A DNA stretch of 64,000 bases from Rhodohalobacter sp. SW132 (lineage in GTDB: Bacteria > Bacteroidota > Rhodothermia > Balneolales > Balneolaceae): contig NZ_QUOK01000001.1 of assembly GCF_003390325.1 (NCBI RefSeq), forward strand, positions 310,001-374,000. Direction: 5' to 3'. Below, in pieces: positions 36,599 to 45,845 of the stretch. Each line of letters opens with the position of its first letter. The stretch's first letter is position 1. A model generated the notes under the pieces. The model was not told the origin of the DNA. It worked only from the letters and a program-made list of their open reading frames with translations, and searched no databases. The position numbers and the translations under genes are program-made.

Positions 36599-36934
36599 TT
36601 GAAAAATAACATGCGTAATCCACAACTTGTATATCAGCAGCAGTCCGTAAAAAATGCATCACCTCTCCAATTGGTGGTTAAGATGTATGATCTGGTGATT
36701 CAAGCCACCTATCGCGAAGATGAAAAGAAGATACGAGACATACTGTCAACGTTGATCACTGGCCTGAATTTCGATTATGAACCAGCAGACCAGTTATTCT
36801 CCCTCTATAGATATTGCCAGGGACTGGCCAGAAAAGGAGAGTTTAGTGAGATTAGAGATGTACTTGAACCATTGCGCGATACCTGGCAGGAAGCTGCAAG
36901 TCAGGGTAATGCGGCTGTTACAAAACAAGGGTAA
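36599..36934 (+). CDS. fliS: Flagellar export chaperone FliS
   Basis: A 111-residue helical protein with the FliS pattern: an N-terminal NPQLVYQQQSVKNASPLQLV (residues 7-26) followed by VVKMYDLVI, as in the NxYxQxxVxxAsPxqLvxmLYDgxI signature. FliS binds the C-terminal helix of flagellin in the cytoplasm and prevents premature polymerisation before export. It is first in an operon with fliD, behind a sigma-28-type promoter. The start may instead be Met5 (36611). The second half is less conserved than in the family; the length fits. Confidence 0.82.
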   Translation: MKNNMRNPQLVYQQQSVKNASPLQLVVKMYDLVIQATYREDEKKIRDILSTLITGLNFDYEPADQLFSLYRYCQGLARKGEFSEIRDVLEPLRDTWQEAASQGNAAVTKQG

Positions 36935-36976
36935 ATGTTTACCCGTATTAATCACCGGGATCTTAATTAGTCAACC

Positions 36977-38380
36977 ATGAATTCAGTTCAAAATCTTTTT
37001 CGAAGTAATAATCCTTACGAAAAGTTTGTACAGCAGCTCGTACAGCTCGAGAGCCGCCAGAAACTACAGCTTGAAGCTCAGCATAAGGATCAGAATGAAC
37101 GAAAAACTGCCCTCGGAGATGTCAGTGCATCGATCTCAAAATTCATCAACCAGATAACGGAATATGAAAACCCCGATAGCGGTGCGTTTAAGCCCTTAAA
37201 AACTTCATCTTCTAATGAAAATGTTGTACGCGTAAATTCTGCGGCCGGAGTTGACAGGCCATCAAATTTCAACATTACAGTTGACAGGCTTGCAAGTAAT
37301 GATATTGCACTTAGCCAATTAATGAATGGTGATGATTATGATCTCGCAACACAGGGTGCTGGATCTGTTACAATTACTATTGGCGACAAAACGGAAACGA
37401 TTACCGTAGAAACACAGCGTGAAAATGTAGATGGGGTAATGGTAGACAAGACCAATAGCGAAATTCTTGATTCGTTCGCTGCTGCCATAAGTGAAACATT
37501 TGGGGAGGAAGCCCGGGCAAACGTGTTCCAGGTGAACAACAACCAGGTTCAGTTTTCGATGCAAAGCCTGCAAACCGGATTCGACAACAGAATTCAGATT
37601 GATGGCGCTTCTGGTGTACTCGCTGAAGTTACAAACACGATGACCAAGTTGGTACCTGAAGAAGAACTAAATGCACTGTTCACGATTGATGGCGTTACAT
37701 TTGAAAGGAGTGAAAATATGGTTGATGACGCCATTGATGGTCTTTCATTTTCACTATTGAGCAGCAGTACTGAAACCGTGCAGATGTCCGTACAGCGTGA
37801 TCTTGATGAAGCGCGTTCAAACATTAATGAGTTCATATCCTCTTTTAACGATATGAACAAAAAGATCCGTGATCGAACGTTTATTGACGGTGATAATAAT
37901 TCCAGGGGACCACTGAGAAACATGCGGTCGATACGCAGTTTAACGCTGAACTTGCGACAAACTGCCCTTCTGCCGATGGAAGGCGCAGAACCTGGCCAAC
38001 TGTCACGATTATCTGAAATGGGTATTAGTTTTCAGAATAATGGAACGATGATTATTGATGATGAGGATTTGCTGAACGAAGCTTTGGAACAGAGACCTGA
38101 CGAGATTGCCGAACTATTTAGCAGCGAATCATCACCCATCGCCCAGATGAAAAATCAGGCAGAGGCATTTACAAAATCGAACGGAATTATTTCTTCGCTC
38201 GAAGACGGAGTGGATCAGACGATCCGAAGACTGGATACACGGATCGCACAGCAGGAACGATACCTGGAACAGTTTGAAGATCGTCAACGCGAAATTTTCA
38301 ACAATCTCCAGCAGGTGATTGAACGGGGCGATGCCCAGTTTCAGCAAGTGATGAGTTTCCGCCAGTCAATGGGATTCTAA
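36977..38380 (+). CDS. fliD: Flagellar filament cap protein FliD (HAP2)
   Basis: A 467-residue hook-associated protein 2. The N-terminal FliD_N domain starts with NPYEKFVQQLVQLESRQKLQ, unusually without the usual long glycine/serine lead. The middle domain carries VDRPSNFNITVDRLAS near residue 95 and a FTIDGVTFERSENMVDDAI motif near 235, as in all FliD proteins. The C-terminal coiled coil (IRRLDTRIAQQERYLEQF and QFQQVMSFRQSMGF at the end) is typical. FliD caps the growing filament and promotes flagellin folding outside the cell. It follows fliS by 42 bp in the same late operon. Confidence 0.92.
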   Translation: MNSVQNLFRSNNPYEKFVQQLVQLESRQKLQLEAQHKDQNERKTALGDVSASISKFINQITEYENPDSGAFKPLKTSSSNENVVRVNSAAGVDRPSNFNITVDRLASNDIALSQLMNGDDYDLATQGAGSVTITIGDKTETITVETQRENVDGVMVDKTNSEILDSFAAAISETFGEEARANVFQVNNNQVQFSMQSLQTGFDNRIQIDGASGVLAEVTNTMTKLVPEEELNALFTIDGVTFERSENMVDDAIDGLSFSLLSSSTETVQMSVQRDLDEARSNINEFISSFNDMNKKIRDRTFIDGDNNSRGPLRNMRSIRSLTLNLRQTALLPMEGAEPGQLSRLSEMGISFQNNGTMIIDDEDLLNEALEQRPDEIAELFSSESSPIAQMKNQAEAFTKSNGIISSLEDGVDQTIRRLDTRIAQQERYLEQFEDRQREIFNNLQQVIERGDAQFQQVMSFRQSMGF

Positions 38381-38415
38381 CGAAACTTTATCGAGCCATT
38401 TTCTTTAAATAAATT

Positions 38416-38775
38416 ATGAATAACGTGCAGAAACAACTCGACGAGCTTATACAGAAAAGCAGTTCTATTTTAAACGAGCTCAAAAATGAATCTCCCTCTA
38501 TTGAGAGGATCCGGGAAACGCTGGATCTGCGGGAGTTAAATATTGAAAAACTGGGCATGATTGCATCCGGTTTTCGAATGGATGAACTCAATGAGAACCA
38601 ACAACAGATCATCCGGGAACAGTTCGACCGCTTTGCAGATCTTCATGAACAGATTGAAACGGCCTTAAAAGATGAGCTGATAAGGAGCCGGGAGACCCTT
38701 ACGTCCGCAACAAGACAACGCAAAGCCGAACAGAAATACCATGTGTTGGAAAAGCCCGACATAACACATTTTTAA
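38416..38775 (+). CDS. Small helical protein, possible FliT-like flagellar chaperone
   Basis: A 119-residue, highly charged, almost entirely helical protein without signal peptide or membrane segment. Its position directly after fliD (35 bp) is where FliT, the export chaperone of the FliD cap, lies in many bacteria, and size and helical character agree. No specific FliT motif can be pointed out, so the name rests on position. The alternative is a FlgN-type or unknown flagellar chaperone. Confidence 0.5.
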   Translation: MNNVQKQLDELIQKSSSILNELKNESPSIERIRETLDLRELNIEKLGMIASGFRMDELNENQQQIIREQFDRFADLHEQIETALKDELIRSRETLTSATRQRKAEQKYHVLEKPDITHF

Positions 38776-38796
38776 AATTTAAAGACAGTCACAGTC

Positions 38797-39156
38797 ATGG
38801 ATATCAAAAATATTTCAAACCACTTGAATAATAACGTGAATGGTAAAGGGCCTGCGGAAAATGGCAGCGTCTCAGCAGACAAAAAAACTTCTGCAAATGA
38901 ATCAGCAAACAATGTTTCCGATAAAGTTACTTTCGGAAGCTATCACACAAGTAAAAGTGAGGAACTGTTTGCGCGAATAGAACTTGAAAAACTAAATCAA
39001 TCCTCTTTCGATAAATTGAAAACAATGAAGTCAAAAATTTCAGAATACCAGGCAGCAAAGGAAGTTTCTGATAATGCCGCAAATGAAACCGAAATCGGCA
39101 AACTCTTGAACAACCCGGAAGTTTGGGGTGAAATCGCCGATAAAATCATCGGGTAA
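38797..39156 (+). CDS. Small late-flagellar-operon protein, possible FlgM-like anti-sigma factor
   Basis: A 119-residue protein. The first about 45 residues are polar and low-complexity (Asn, Ser, Lys, Glu), probably disordered; the rest is helical and ends in LLNNPEVWGEIADKIIG. A disordered N-terminus with SDKVTFGS and a helical C-terminus ending in an IA-x-x-I pattern is reminiscent of FlgM, which holds FliA inactive until secreted, but the similarity is weak. It is last in the fliS-fliD operon and is followed by a strong terminator. It could equally be an unrelated flagellar protein. Confidence 0.35.
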   Translation: MDIKNISNHLNNNVNGKGPAENGSVSADKKTSANESANNVSDKVTFGSYHTSKSEELFARIELEKLNQSSFDKLKTMKSKISEYQAAKEVSDNAANETEIGKLLNNPEVWGEIADKIIG

Positions 39157-39499
39157 CGATCTCAAAACATTCTTTTATAAACTGACTGACTGTAAACCCG
39201 CCCGGCAGCTATTCCTGGCGGGTTTTTTTGTGCACTTCATTCCATTCCTGACTCTTCCGCCGCCATTCCTCTCTCCTTTTTGTTTATTTTCAGTTTAAAT
39301 TTGATTAGTTTTTTAATTAGCCTTTATTAACATTACCCTTAGCTGTACCAGACACCCCATTTCAGCATCAGAAGGCTGGGAGATTTACTATTTTGAAGTA
39401 GACACACCTGAATACTTCACCTATCTGTCAAATTTATGATTATCACTGAAACTGAACCCTTGCTGTTCAGCACCTCAAAATTGATATAAGTTTAATTTT
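39157..39499. other. 343-bp spacer after the fliS-fliD operon
   Basis: It begins with the operon terminator (39194-39229) and leads into the sigma-54 response-regulator gene. No sigma-28-like or sigma-54-like boxes were found before 39500, so this regulator is probably made from a housekeeping promoter. Confidence 0.6.
39194..39229 (+). terminator. Rho-independent terminator of the fliS-fliD operon
   Basis: AAACCCGCC (39194-39202) pairs perfectly with GGCGGGTTT (39217-39225) and is followed by a T-run to 39229. Confidence 0.9.
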
Positions 39500-40921
39500 A
39501 TGAAAGGAAAAATTCTACTGCTCGATGATGACAAGCTTTTGCTCGGTTTTATGGATGAGCACCTTTCATTGAACGATTTCGAGACGGTGGCTTTTGATAA
39601 CCCGGTAAAAGCTACAGACTATCTGAAAGAGAATGAGGTAGATTTGGTCATCACCGATGTGAAAATGAATGAGATGACCGGAGATGAAATCCTCGCTTTC
39701 GTAAATAAACATCATCCCGATACAGGGGTTATCATGATCACCGGCTTTGGAAATATTCAGCACTCGGTGAATGCACTTCGCAAAGGAGCTTACGATTACA
39801 TCACCAAACCGTTTAAGGCGAAAGAGATCATTTTCCGTGTGGAACGATATTTCACCACCGATCCGGATGACGCAGGACCGGGGAAGCCATCAAAAACCAA
39901 ACAGGTTCCACGGAAAAAAGAGCTTGAAAAAACGGAGCATGTCAAATATCTCAAAAAAGAGGAGCTGGATGATGAGATGAAATTTGTGGGGAATGATCCG
40001 AACATCAAAAAACTGACCCGCATCCTGCCAAAAATCGCCCAAAATGATGCTCCCATCATGATCCAGGGAGAGAGCGGAACGGGTAAAGAGGTTTTTGCTC
40101 ACCAGATTCATGCCAACAGCAACCGCGCAAAAGCACCCTACATTAAAATCAACTGCGCCAATCTTCCTTCCGAATTGGTGGAAAGTACACTTTTCGGTCA
40201 TAAGAAAGGGGCGTTTACCGGTGCGATCGAAGACCGTAAAGGAGCGTTTGATGAAGCCAGCGGAGGCACTCTTCTGCTTGATGAAATCACAGAAATTGAA
40301 ATTAAAGTGCAGGCCAAACTGCTCAGGGTTCTCCAGGAGAAAGAGTTTTACCGGGTGGGCAGCCAAAAACCAATCTCAGCCGATGTCCGGATCATTGCCA
40401 CATCAAACCGAAATATCGGGCAGGCAATTTCCGACGGTTCGTTCCGCGAAGATCTTTACTACCGATTGAACGTATTTCCGATCTCCATCCCCCCACTGCG
40501 CTATCGTAAAGGGGATATTCCGCTGCTGGCCAATCACTTTGTAGACCGCTACAGTAAAAAATACAACGTGGGCGAAAAGGTCATCAGCGATGAACTGATG
40601 GACTACCTGATGAACCAGGAGTGGCGGGGCAATGTGCGTGAGCTCGACAATAAAATTCATCGCGGCGTGATTCTGTCGCACGATAGCAAAGAGATCACCA
40701 CCGAACATATCGACAATCAGCTTTTCTCTAACGTTGATGATGAAATCGGCCGGGAAGTACTTTCTGATCTCCCCCTCATGTCGATCGAAGATATGGAGCT
40801 GCATATGATCAAAAAAACGCTTGAACATACACAGGGAAACCAGAAAGAGGCTTCAAAACTGCTCGGTATCTCTGATCGTACTATCCGGAACAAGCTCAAA
40901 AATCTGGATGAGGATTCCTGA
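39500..40921 (+). CDS. Sigma-54-dependent response regulator (NtrC/FlrC family)
   Basis: A 473-residue activator with three domains. The REC domain (1-120) has phosphoacceptor Asp53 in LVITDVKM and the acidic pair Asp10/Asp11. The AAA+ domain (~165-395) has Walker A GESGTGKE near 190, the sigma-54-contacting GAFTGA near 236, GGTLLLDEI (Walker B) and a GNVRELDN sensor region. The C-terminal Fis-type helix-turn-helix (~430-470) contains EASKLLGISDRTIRNKL. When phosphorylated by a histidine kinase not present here, it would drive open-complex formation by sigma-54 RNA polymerase. Its place between flagellar operons suggests control of middle flagellar genes, as FlrC/FleR do. Confidence 0.9.
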   Translation: MKGKILLLDDDKLLLGFMDEHLSLNDFETVAFDNPVKATDYLKENEVDLVITDVKMNEMTGDEILAFVNKHHPDTGVIMITGFGNIQHSVNALRKGAYDYITKPFKAKEIIFRVERYFTTDPDDAGPGKPSKTKQVPRKKELEKTEHVKYLKKEELDDEMKFVGNDPNIKKLTRILPKIAQNDAPIMIQGESGTGKEVFAHQIHANSNRAKAPYIKINCANLPSELVESTLFGHKKGAFTGAIEDRKGAFDEASGGTLLLDEITEIEIKVQAKLLRVLQEKEFYRVGSQKPISADVRIIATSNRNIGQAISDGSFREDLYYRLNVFPISIPPLRYRKGDIPLLANHFVDRYSKKYNVGEKVISDELMDYLMNQEWRGNVRELDNKIHRGVILSHDSKEITTEHIDNQLFSNVDDEIGREVLSDLPLMSIEDMELHMIKKTLEHTQGNQKEASKLLGISDRTIRNKLKNLDEDS

Positions 40922-41271
40922 CCTTAGGTACCCATAGGTTTATCAGTAAGAAGGGATCTGTTAACTTTTTACTTGAGATCTATTGATAATGTCTTTTCTA
41001 AATGTAAAAAAGCGTCTGTGTAGGTGTATAAAAGCGGAGTTTATACCATACATAAAATCAATCCCCATCATTTCTTCGCAGAGGATCGCGGATTGAATCG
41101 CTGAGTTCCGCTGATAGGCTACTGTCCATATATCGCAACTCGGCGGAGTACTTTGCGCAAATCTGCGAGAATAAAAAATCTAAATCATGTATATCGAAGT
41201 ATTGACAGATTAGATTTCAGCGTTTTGGACAGTTGTGAAATCTAACTAAAATTTTTAGGCCAGATAAGCCC
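40922..41271. other. 350-bp spacer with an inverted repeat and degenerate GC-rich patches
   Basis: No gene is seen between the convergent response regulator and TPR genes. It contains TAGATTTCA-N16-TGAAATCTA (41211-41244), an AT-rich hairpin of 9-bp arms without a clear T-run, and patches around 41075-41170 (TTCGCAGAGGATCGCGGATT, GCGCAAATCTGCGAGAA) that look like remnants of dispersed intergenic repeats. Confidence 0.55.
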
Positions 41272-42612
41272 TCAACTCGCAATCAGCTTGCGCGCCCGTT
41301 CAATGCGGTTGGTTTTTGTAAACGTTACAATCAGCCGCCTCCTGTATTCCGGGTTATCGGAATAGGCATCATACAGCTCTTCATAAATCTCGGATGCGTA
41401 CTGATACCAGCCGTTGTTCATAAACAGGCTCATGTAGTCGTTGAGCTCTGCAGTCTGACGCCCGCTCAACTCGCCGGGAAAATCTCCATCAAACATTGCT
41501 TCAAAGTAGAAAATTGCCCGTTCCCGTTTTTCAAGCTCGATGGAAAGCATCAAAAGCTGGCGAAGAACATCGGTCTCCACTTCACCCCGTGCATCGGAAT
41601 AGATCTCTTCGTAATAGGCGAACGCTTCCTCTTTGAATCCGGCTTTCATCGCCAAATCACCCAGCCGGGTGAGCGTTTCCGTTTCGCCGATGGCAATATC
41701 GAACGAGGATCGTGTGGTGGTGTCGAAGTGTTGATGGTACTCTTTCAACACATTATAGGCATCGCCCCATTTTTTATTCAGCTGGTGGATCCGGAACTGG
41801 ATCAGGTAGGGAACCCGCTGGGCCGGCTCCGCTTCGATCGATTTTTCTGTCAATTGCAAGGCTTTTGGCCATTTGTACTGCTCGGTATAACAGCGGGCAA
41901 GTCCGTTTACGGCCCCCAGGCGATCGAAAGGCAGCAGTTTTTCGGTTTTTAACACTTTCCGGTACTGTGCCGATGCCTGCACATAATTCCGTTCATCCAT
42001 CAGGCGCTCGCCCTGCAGCAGAAAGACTTTTGGAGAGACATTTTTCACCGACATCTCTTCAAGCGGATCGATCGAGATAAGGCCATCCCCTGTTCGATCC
42101 AGAATCAGCGGCCGGTCGTACAGGTGAATTCCGTTTTCCATGATGTATGCCGTGCTGTCGGGCAGGTGCCGGCCAGCGAACGGTGATTCAGCATCTGAAT
42201 GCACCAGGCGTACCTGGTATACATTCTTTTCCGACTTTTCATCTTTCCGGCTGATACTTGCCGGAACCCACGTTTTCGGGTCGAGATCGTTCTGTTCAGG
42301 AATCAGATAAAAACGTATATCCTCGCCCTGCTCCAAAAAAAGGACCCACTCCCGGTTTGATTTTACCAGAAGCTTGTTCCAGGCATCTGCTTTTCCCATC
42401 ACTTCGGGATCGTATGAATGCCATGCTATAGATTGCTTTAAATATTCGGGCTTTTTACCCGCAGATAGTATTGTTAGTCCGGCAAACCGTTCGGCAAGCC
42501 GCTGTAATTTTTCGTGATTTACGTCCGCTGTATTCGAAATGTGCAGAACACAATCGATCCAGGAGTAATCGCGAATATACTCCCCGTTTTGTTGAAAATT
42601 TTCTGAAGCCAT
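41272..42612 (-). CDS. Degenerate GT2-like domain plus TPR repeats, possible glycosylation protein
   Basis: A 446-residue cytosolic protein. Residues ~15-130 have the layout of a family-2 glycosyltransferase start (YSWIDCVLHISNTADVNHEK, then a KADAWNKLLVKSNREWVLFL segment as in GNARNxxLxxAxGeyvlfLD), but the DxD is replaced by EQGED. From about residue 195 to the end it is TPR-like helical repeats (YVQASAQYRKVLKTEKLL, FDRLGAVNGLARCYTEQYKW). Such GT2-TPR proteins occur near flagellin and surface-glycan genes. It lies 84 bp downstream of flgL on the same strand and may be co-transcribed with it. Its catalytic competence is doubtful. Confidence 0.6.
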   Translation of the reverse strand: MASENFQQNGEYIRDYSWIDCVLHISNTADVNHEKLQRLAERFAGLTILSAGKKPEYLKQSIAWHSYDPEVMGKADAWNKLLVKSNREWVLFLEQGEDIRFYLIPEQNDLDPKTWVPASISRKDEKSEKNVYQVRLVHSDAESPFAGRHLPDSTAYIMENGIHLYDRPLILDRTGDGLISIDPLEEMSVKNVSPKVFLLQGERLMDERNYVQASAQYRKVLKTEKLLPFDRLGAVNGLARCYTEQYKWPKALQLTEKSIEAEPAQRVPYLIQFRIHQLNKKWGDAYNVLKEYHQHFDTTTRSSFDIAIGETETLTRLGDLAMKAGFKEEAFAYYEEIYSDARGEVETDVLRQLLMLSIELEKRERAIFYFEAMFDGDFPGELSGRQTAELNDYMSLFMNNGWYQYASEIYEELYDAYSDNPEYRRRLIVTFTKTNRIERARKLIAS

Positions 42613-42696
42613 AGTTTTTCCCCGGTAGTGTTAATTCTCTCAGGTGAGAGTAAATCAGACTGCAGGCAGCTGATCAATTATTTTTCTTCTCTTAAA

Positions 42697-43590
42697 TTAA
42701 ATGTAGTGCAGCAGTGAGTTATTGAACATGGTGCTGTGAACCGCCATGGCTGATTCAAACGCAACCTGAATTCGCTGGAGTTCAGAAAATGATTGAGCGT
42801 AATCGGCGTCAACAAGCTCACTCACATCCGATTTTTGATAAATTCTTGCAGATTCATACTGTTCGAAGATATACTCCATCCGGTTGATGTTACTGCCCAA
42901 GCGAGAGTTGAGCGTCACCACATGCTCTATTCCGCTGTCGATATCATCAATCATCCCGCTCAGTACTTCCCTGTCATCATTTCGAAGTGCCTGCTCGATG
43001 TTTCCAAGAATTTCAAAAAGATCTCCCGCTTCCGTATCACGGAGTTCAGTGCCGCTCACGCTCAAATCCAATTTCACACCATCCGCTACTGATACCGTTG
43101 GTGCAGTGTTATTGCTGTTATTTTCCACTCCACCCGGAGCTGCCGCCTCCTTTTCAAATGGTTTTTCTGCACTGTTGGTGCCTGCAAAAAGAAATCGGTC
43201 ACCGGAGCTGCGGTTCAGCGTAAACACCATGCTGTCGCGGATACCGGCGATTTCATCTGCCATGTTACCGCGTACTTTTGCATCTGCGGAGTCGTTTGCT
43301 CCCTGAGTTAAAATCTGTTTGACGTCGATCAGACGATCGATTGTTTCATCGAGCGCTTCCTGCGCCTGGCGTCCCTGCCGAAGGCCGCTGCTGATATTTT
43401 TCTGATACTGCTCTTCTTTGCGAATATTCTCCTCAATAATTCGGCTTCGCTGGAAAGACGTAGGATCGTGCGATGGAACGCGAACGTCCTTCCCGCTGGA
43501 AAGAGCCGATTGCACACTCCCCAGTTCAACGCGGTTTTTATTGATATCCCGCATAAAGTTGCCGAAAAGTATTTTCTGTGTAACTCGCAT
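42697..43590 (-). CDS. flgL: Hook-filament junction protein FlgL (HAP3)
   Basis: A 297-residue flagellin-like protein. The N-terminal D0/D1 helix (MRVTQKILFGNFMRDINKNR, LSSGKDVRVPSHDPTSFQR) and the C-terminal helix (VDADYAQSFSELQRIQVAFE) are clear. DRFLFAGTNSAEKPFE near residue 135 is the FlgL signature (FxGxxxxxxPF). FlgL joins the hook to the filament together with FlgK, whose gene ends 3 bp upstream. Length is normal for the family. Confidence 0.95.
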   Translation of the reverse strand: MRVTQKILFGNFMRDINKNRVELGSVQSALSSGKDVRVPSHDPTSFQRSRIIEENIRKEEQYQKNISSGLRQGRQAQEALDETIDRLIDVKQILTQGANDSADAKVRGNMADEIAGIRDSMVFTLNRSSGDRFLFAGTNSAEKPFEKEAAAPGGVENNSNNTAPTVSVADGVKLDLSVSGTELRDTEAGDLFEILGNIEQALRNDDREVLSGMIDDIDSGIEHVVTLNSRLGSNINRMEYIFEQYESARIYQKSDVSELVDADYAQSFSELQRIQVAFESAMAVHSTMFNNSLLHYI

Positions 43591-43593
43591 AGT

Positions 43594-44952
43594 TTACCTC
43601 ATAACGCTTAAGAGTGTATCGTACATATCCTGTGCGGCGGCCATCACTCGCGCGGCCCCCTGGTAGGCATTTTGATATTGAATCATCAGGCTGAGCTCTT
43701 CATCCACATTCACACCTGCTTCCTGCTCCTGCTGTATCTCCAGCATATTAATTTCAGAATCGCGAACTTCAATGCTCGATCGCAGCTCACTCAGGTTACT
43801 CCCCGGTGTGCTGATCAGGTTTACGGCATAGTCCACAATCCGTCGCCCCCCGATGATCGGCTCACTTCTCAGATCGGCAATCTGTGCGGCAATTTCCCCG
43901 TTCCCGGCTTCGCCAGCTATTGCGGATGCAGCGATGTGATTCGCATTCCCACGTATCGCTTCGTTCACCTGAATGTTGGATGCATCTGTGAATTCAGAAT
44001 TGAAAAAGTTTCGTGCGGTATCGTCTTCCAGACCAAAACCCTGGCTGTGAATCGCATTAAATTCGTTCACAACGGTTGATGCAATATTGTTGAGCTGATC
44101 TTTCAGATTTGGGATTTCATCCTCGTACATCTGGATTTCAGCGCCCAGTTTTCCGCCTTGCGGATCGATAATCTTACCGCTGTCGAGGCGAATGCCAACT
44201 GATTTATTGACGTCATTTATTTCGGGTCTCAAAACCGAAGCTTTGTTTTCATCCAAAACCATAACTCCGCCGATACGAATCTGAAGTGCGCCTTTCTCCG
44301 TTACCTGGCTTTCAAAATCCACGAGTCCGGCAAGCTCTTCCAGTTTCTGTACCTGGATATCGAGACTGGCGTGATCCGGTTTACCGGATGATTCACCCTG
44401 CGTGATCGATTTGTTCAGACCTTCCAGGTCACTCAGCAGATGGTTGATATTTGATGTTGTTGTAACAACTGAATCTTTTACCAGGTCGCTGGTGCGGTCT
44501 ACGTTCCGGCTGATATCGGCGAGTTTGCTGGTAAGCTGCTCCGCCTCGGTGATGAGCGCATTACGGACCGTCAAATCCTGCGGATCGGCTGAAAGCTCGG
44601 AAAAAGTGTCAAACACTCTGCCGATTCTCATATCCAGATCACCTCCCGAATCGGAGGCCATAGACGCCTCAAGCTGATCAAAAATTTTCGCCTTCTCCTT
44701 CAGAAAGCCCATATCCTGACGTTTTTCATTCATCAGAACATCGGTCATTTCATTCCGCATACGGGTAATGGTGGTGATGTTGACTCCCAGCCCCGAGTGA
44801 AACCCGGTTTTCTGCATCCCTACGGGAGATTTATCCACCCGCTGGCGGGTATAGCCCGGTGTATCGGCATTAATAATATTGTTGGATGTAACCGCGAGCG
44901 AACGTTCCGCTGAACGAAGGCCGCTTTTAGAAATCTCTAAGAGTGTTCTCAT
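43594..44952 (-). CDS. flgK: Hook-filament junction protein FlgK (HAP1)
   Basis: A 452-residue axial protein. The N-terminus has the rod/hook family start, with GLRSAERSLAVTSNNIINAD and TPGYTRQRVD, and the C-terminus has LSLMIQYQNAYQGAARVMAAAQDMYDTLL. The middle FlgK domain is present with STVVNEFNAIHSQGFGLEDD. FlgK is the first junction protein laid on the hook. It is shorter than the 550-residue enteric FlgK because the surface-exposed D2/D3 part is reduced. It lies 2 bp after the FlgN-like gene and 3 bp before flgL. Confidence 0.95.
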   Translation of the reverse strand: MRTLLEISKSGLRSAERSLAVTSNNIINADTPGYTRQRVDKSPVGMQKTGFHSGLGVNITTITRMRNEMTDVLMNEKRQDMGFLKEKAKIFDQLEASMASDSGGDLDMRIGRVFDTFSELSADPQDLTVRNALITEAEQLTSKLADISRNVDRTSDLVKDSVVTTTSNINHLLSDLEGLNKSITQGESSGKPDHASLDIQVQKLEELAGLVDFESQVTEKGALQIRIGGVMVLDENKASVLRPEINDVNKSVGIRLDSGKIIDPQGGKLGAEIQMYEDEIPNLKDQLNNIASTVVNEFNAIHSQGFGLEDDTARNFFNSEFTDASNIQVNEAIRGNANHIAASAIAGEAGNGEIAAQIADLRSEPIIGGRRIVDYAVNLISTPGSNLSELRSSIEVRDSEINMLEIQQEQEAGVNVDEELSLMIQYQNAYQGAARVMAAAQDMYDTLLSVMR

Positions 44953-44954
44953 TC

Positions 44955-45461
44955 CTACACTTCCTGGTTTATGGCTACGCCTGAACGGACTTCTGATTTC
45001 TGGCCGCTGGGGCTGTAATGACTATTTTTATTATTGAACAGGCTGTAAAATGAATGCATAAGGTTAGCATTCCGGTTCAGCGCAAACTCAAGCAGATCCA
45101 CAAGCTGCTCATTTTTCCGCTGCAGCAATTTTGTGTTCTGGGAAAGTTCAATCTTCCATCGCTCAATCTGTTCTGCCTTATCCGGAAACATGCTTTTAAG
45201 ATTGGTAAGCGTAATTTCCGAATCTTCTCCGGTCAAATTTTTTCGGAGTTCGTCCAGAAAAGCACGTTCATGTTTTTTATACACGCCCTGAATTTCTGAC
45301 TGCTTTTCCGTCAGTTCTTCAATTTTTTGGGGAGATGATGAAATAATCGCCTGGATCTGCTCTTCCATCACATAAATGAGCTGTTCTGATGTGGTTTTCA
45401 GACTTAATACGAGTGAATCGAGCTGCTGAATGGGTTCTGTATAGGTCGTGTGAGTTTGCAT
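44955..45461 (-). CDS. flgN: FlgN-type export chaperone
   Basis: A 168-residue helical, coiled-coil protein without a signal peptide. Size, charge pattern (long helices such as LVLSLKTTSEQLIYVMEEQI and IEELTEKQSEIQGVYKKHER) and position immediately upstream of flgK and flgL fit FlgN, the chaperone that holds FlgK and FlgL for export. Sequence conservation in this family is low, so context carries much of the call. The last 15 residues are polar and probably flexible. Confidence 0.75.
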   Translation of the reverse strand: MQTHTTYTEPIQQLDSLVLSLKTTSEQLIYVMEEQIQAIISSSPQKIEELTEKQSEIQGVYKKHERAFLDELRKNLTGEDSEITLTNLKSMFPDKAEQIERWKIELSQNTKLLQRKNEQLVDLLEFALNRNANLMHSFYSLFNNKNSHYSPSGQKSEVRSGVAINQEV

Positions 45462-45476
45462 GATTATATATAAAAA

Positions 45477-45794
45477 TTAGATGTTGCTCTTCTTTTGGTC
45501 CGATGAGGATGACTGGTCCCAGTATTGCGTTACCAGGTCGGCCATTCCAAGTTTTCGTTGTGCTGCAAGTTCACCTGCAAGAGCATCCGTGATAAACTCA
45601 CGATACAGACTGTTCGACTGACCCATTCCACTGCCATTATCGGACATCTTGAAGGAATCTTTAGTCATCTCATTCACAAGGTGGCGTGCAAAAATCTCCT
45701 CAAAATCGGTGGCAGCCTGTTCCTTCCGGATCTCATCCGAACGGTTTTGGCTCACCTGGTTTTGAGCGATGTTTAAAAAGTTTTCAATATTCAT
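45477..45794 (-). CDS. flgJ: Rod-binding protein FlgJ (N-terminal type)
   Basis: A 105-residue protein that matches only the N-terminal rod-binding domain of FlgJ: ATDFEEIFARHLVNEMTKDS and SLYREFITDALAGELAAQ, the usual FExxF/L...M and Y.dml..qla patterns. The C-terminal muramidase domain of enteric FlgJ is absent, as in many non-proteobacteria, so a separate peptidoglycan hydrolase must open the wall for the rod. It follows flgI in the ring/rod operon. Confidence 0.88.
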   Translation of the reverse strand: MNIENFLNIAQNQVSQNRSDEIRKEQAATDFEEIFARHLVNEMTKDSFKMSDNGSGMGQSNSLYREFITDALAGELAAQRKLGMADLVTQYWDQSSSSDQKKSNI

Positions 45795-45845
45795 CTATTT
45801 AATCTTTGATTTATCGATTTGAGAGTCCTTCAAATGCCTCAAAAT

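Noticed and set aside
41211-41244. TAGATTTCA inverted repeat as a rho-independent terminator
   Set aside because: The stem is AT-rich with a 16-nt loop and no T-run follows on either strand, so it is recorded only as an inverted repeat in the spacer.
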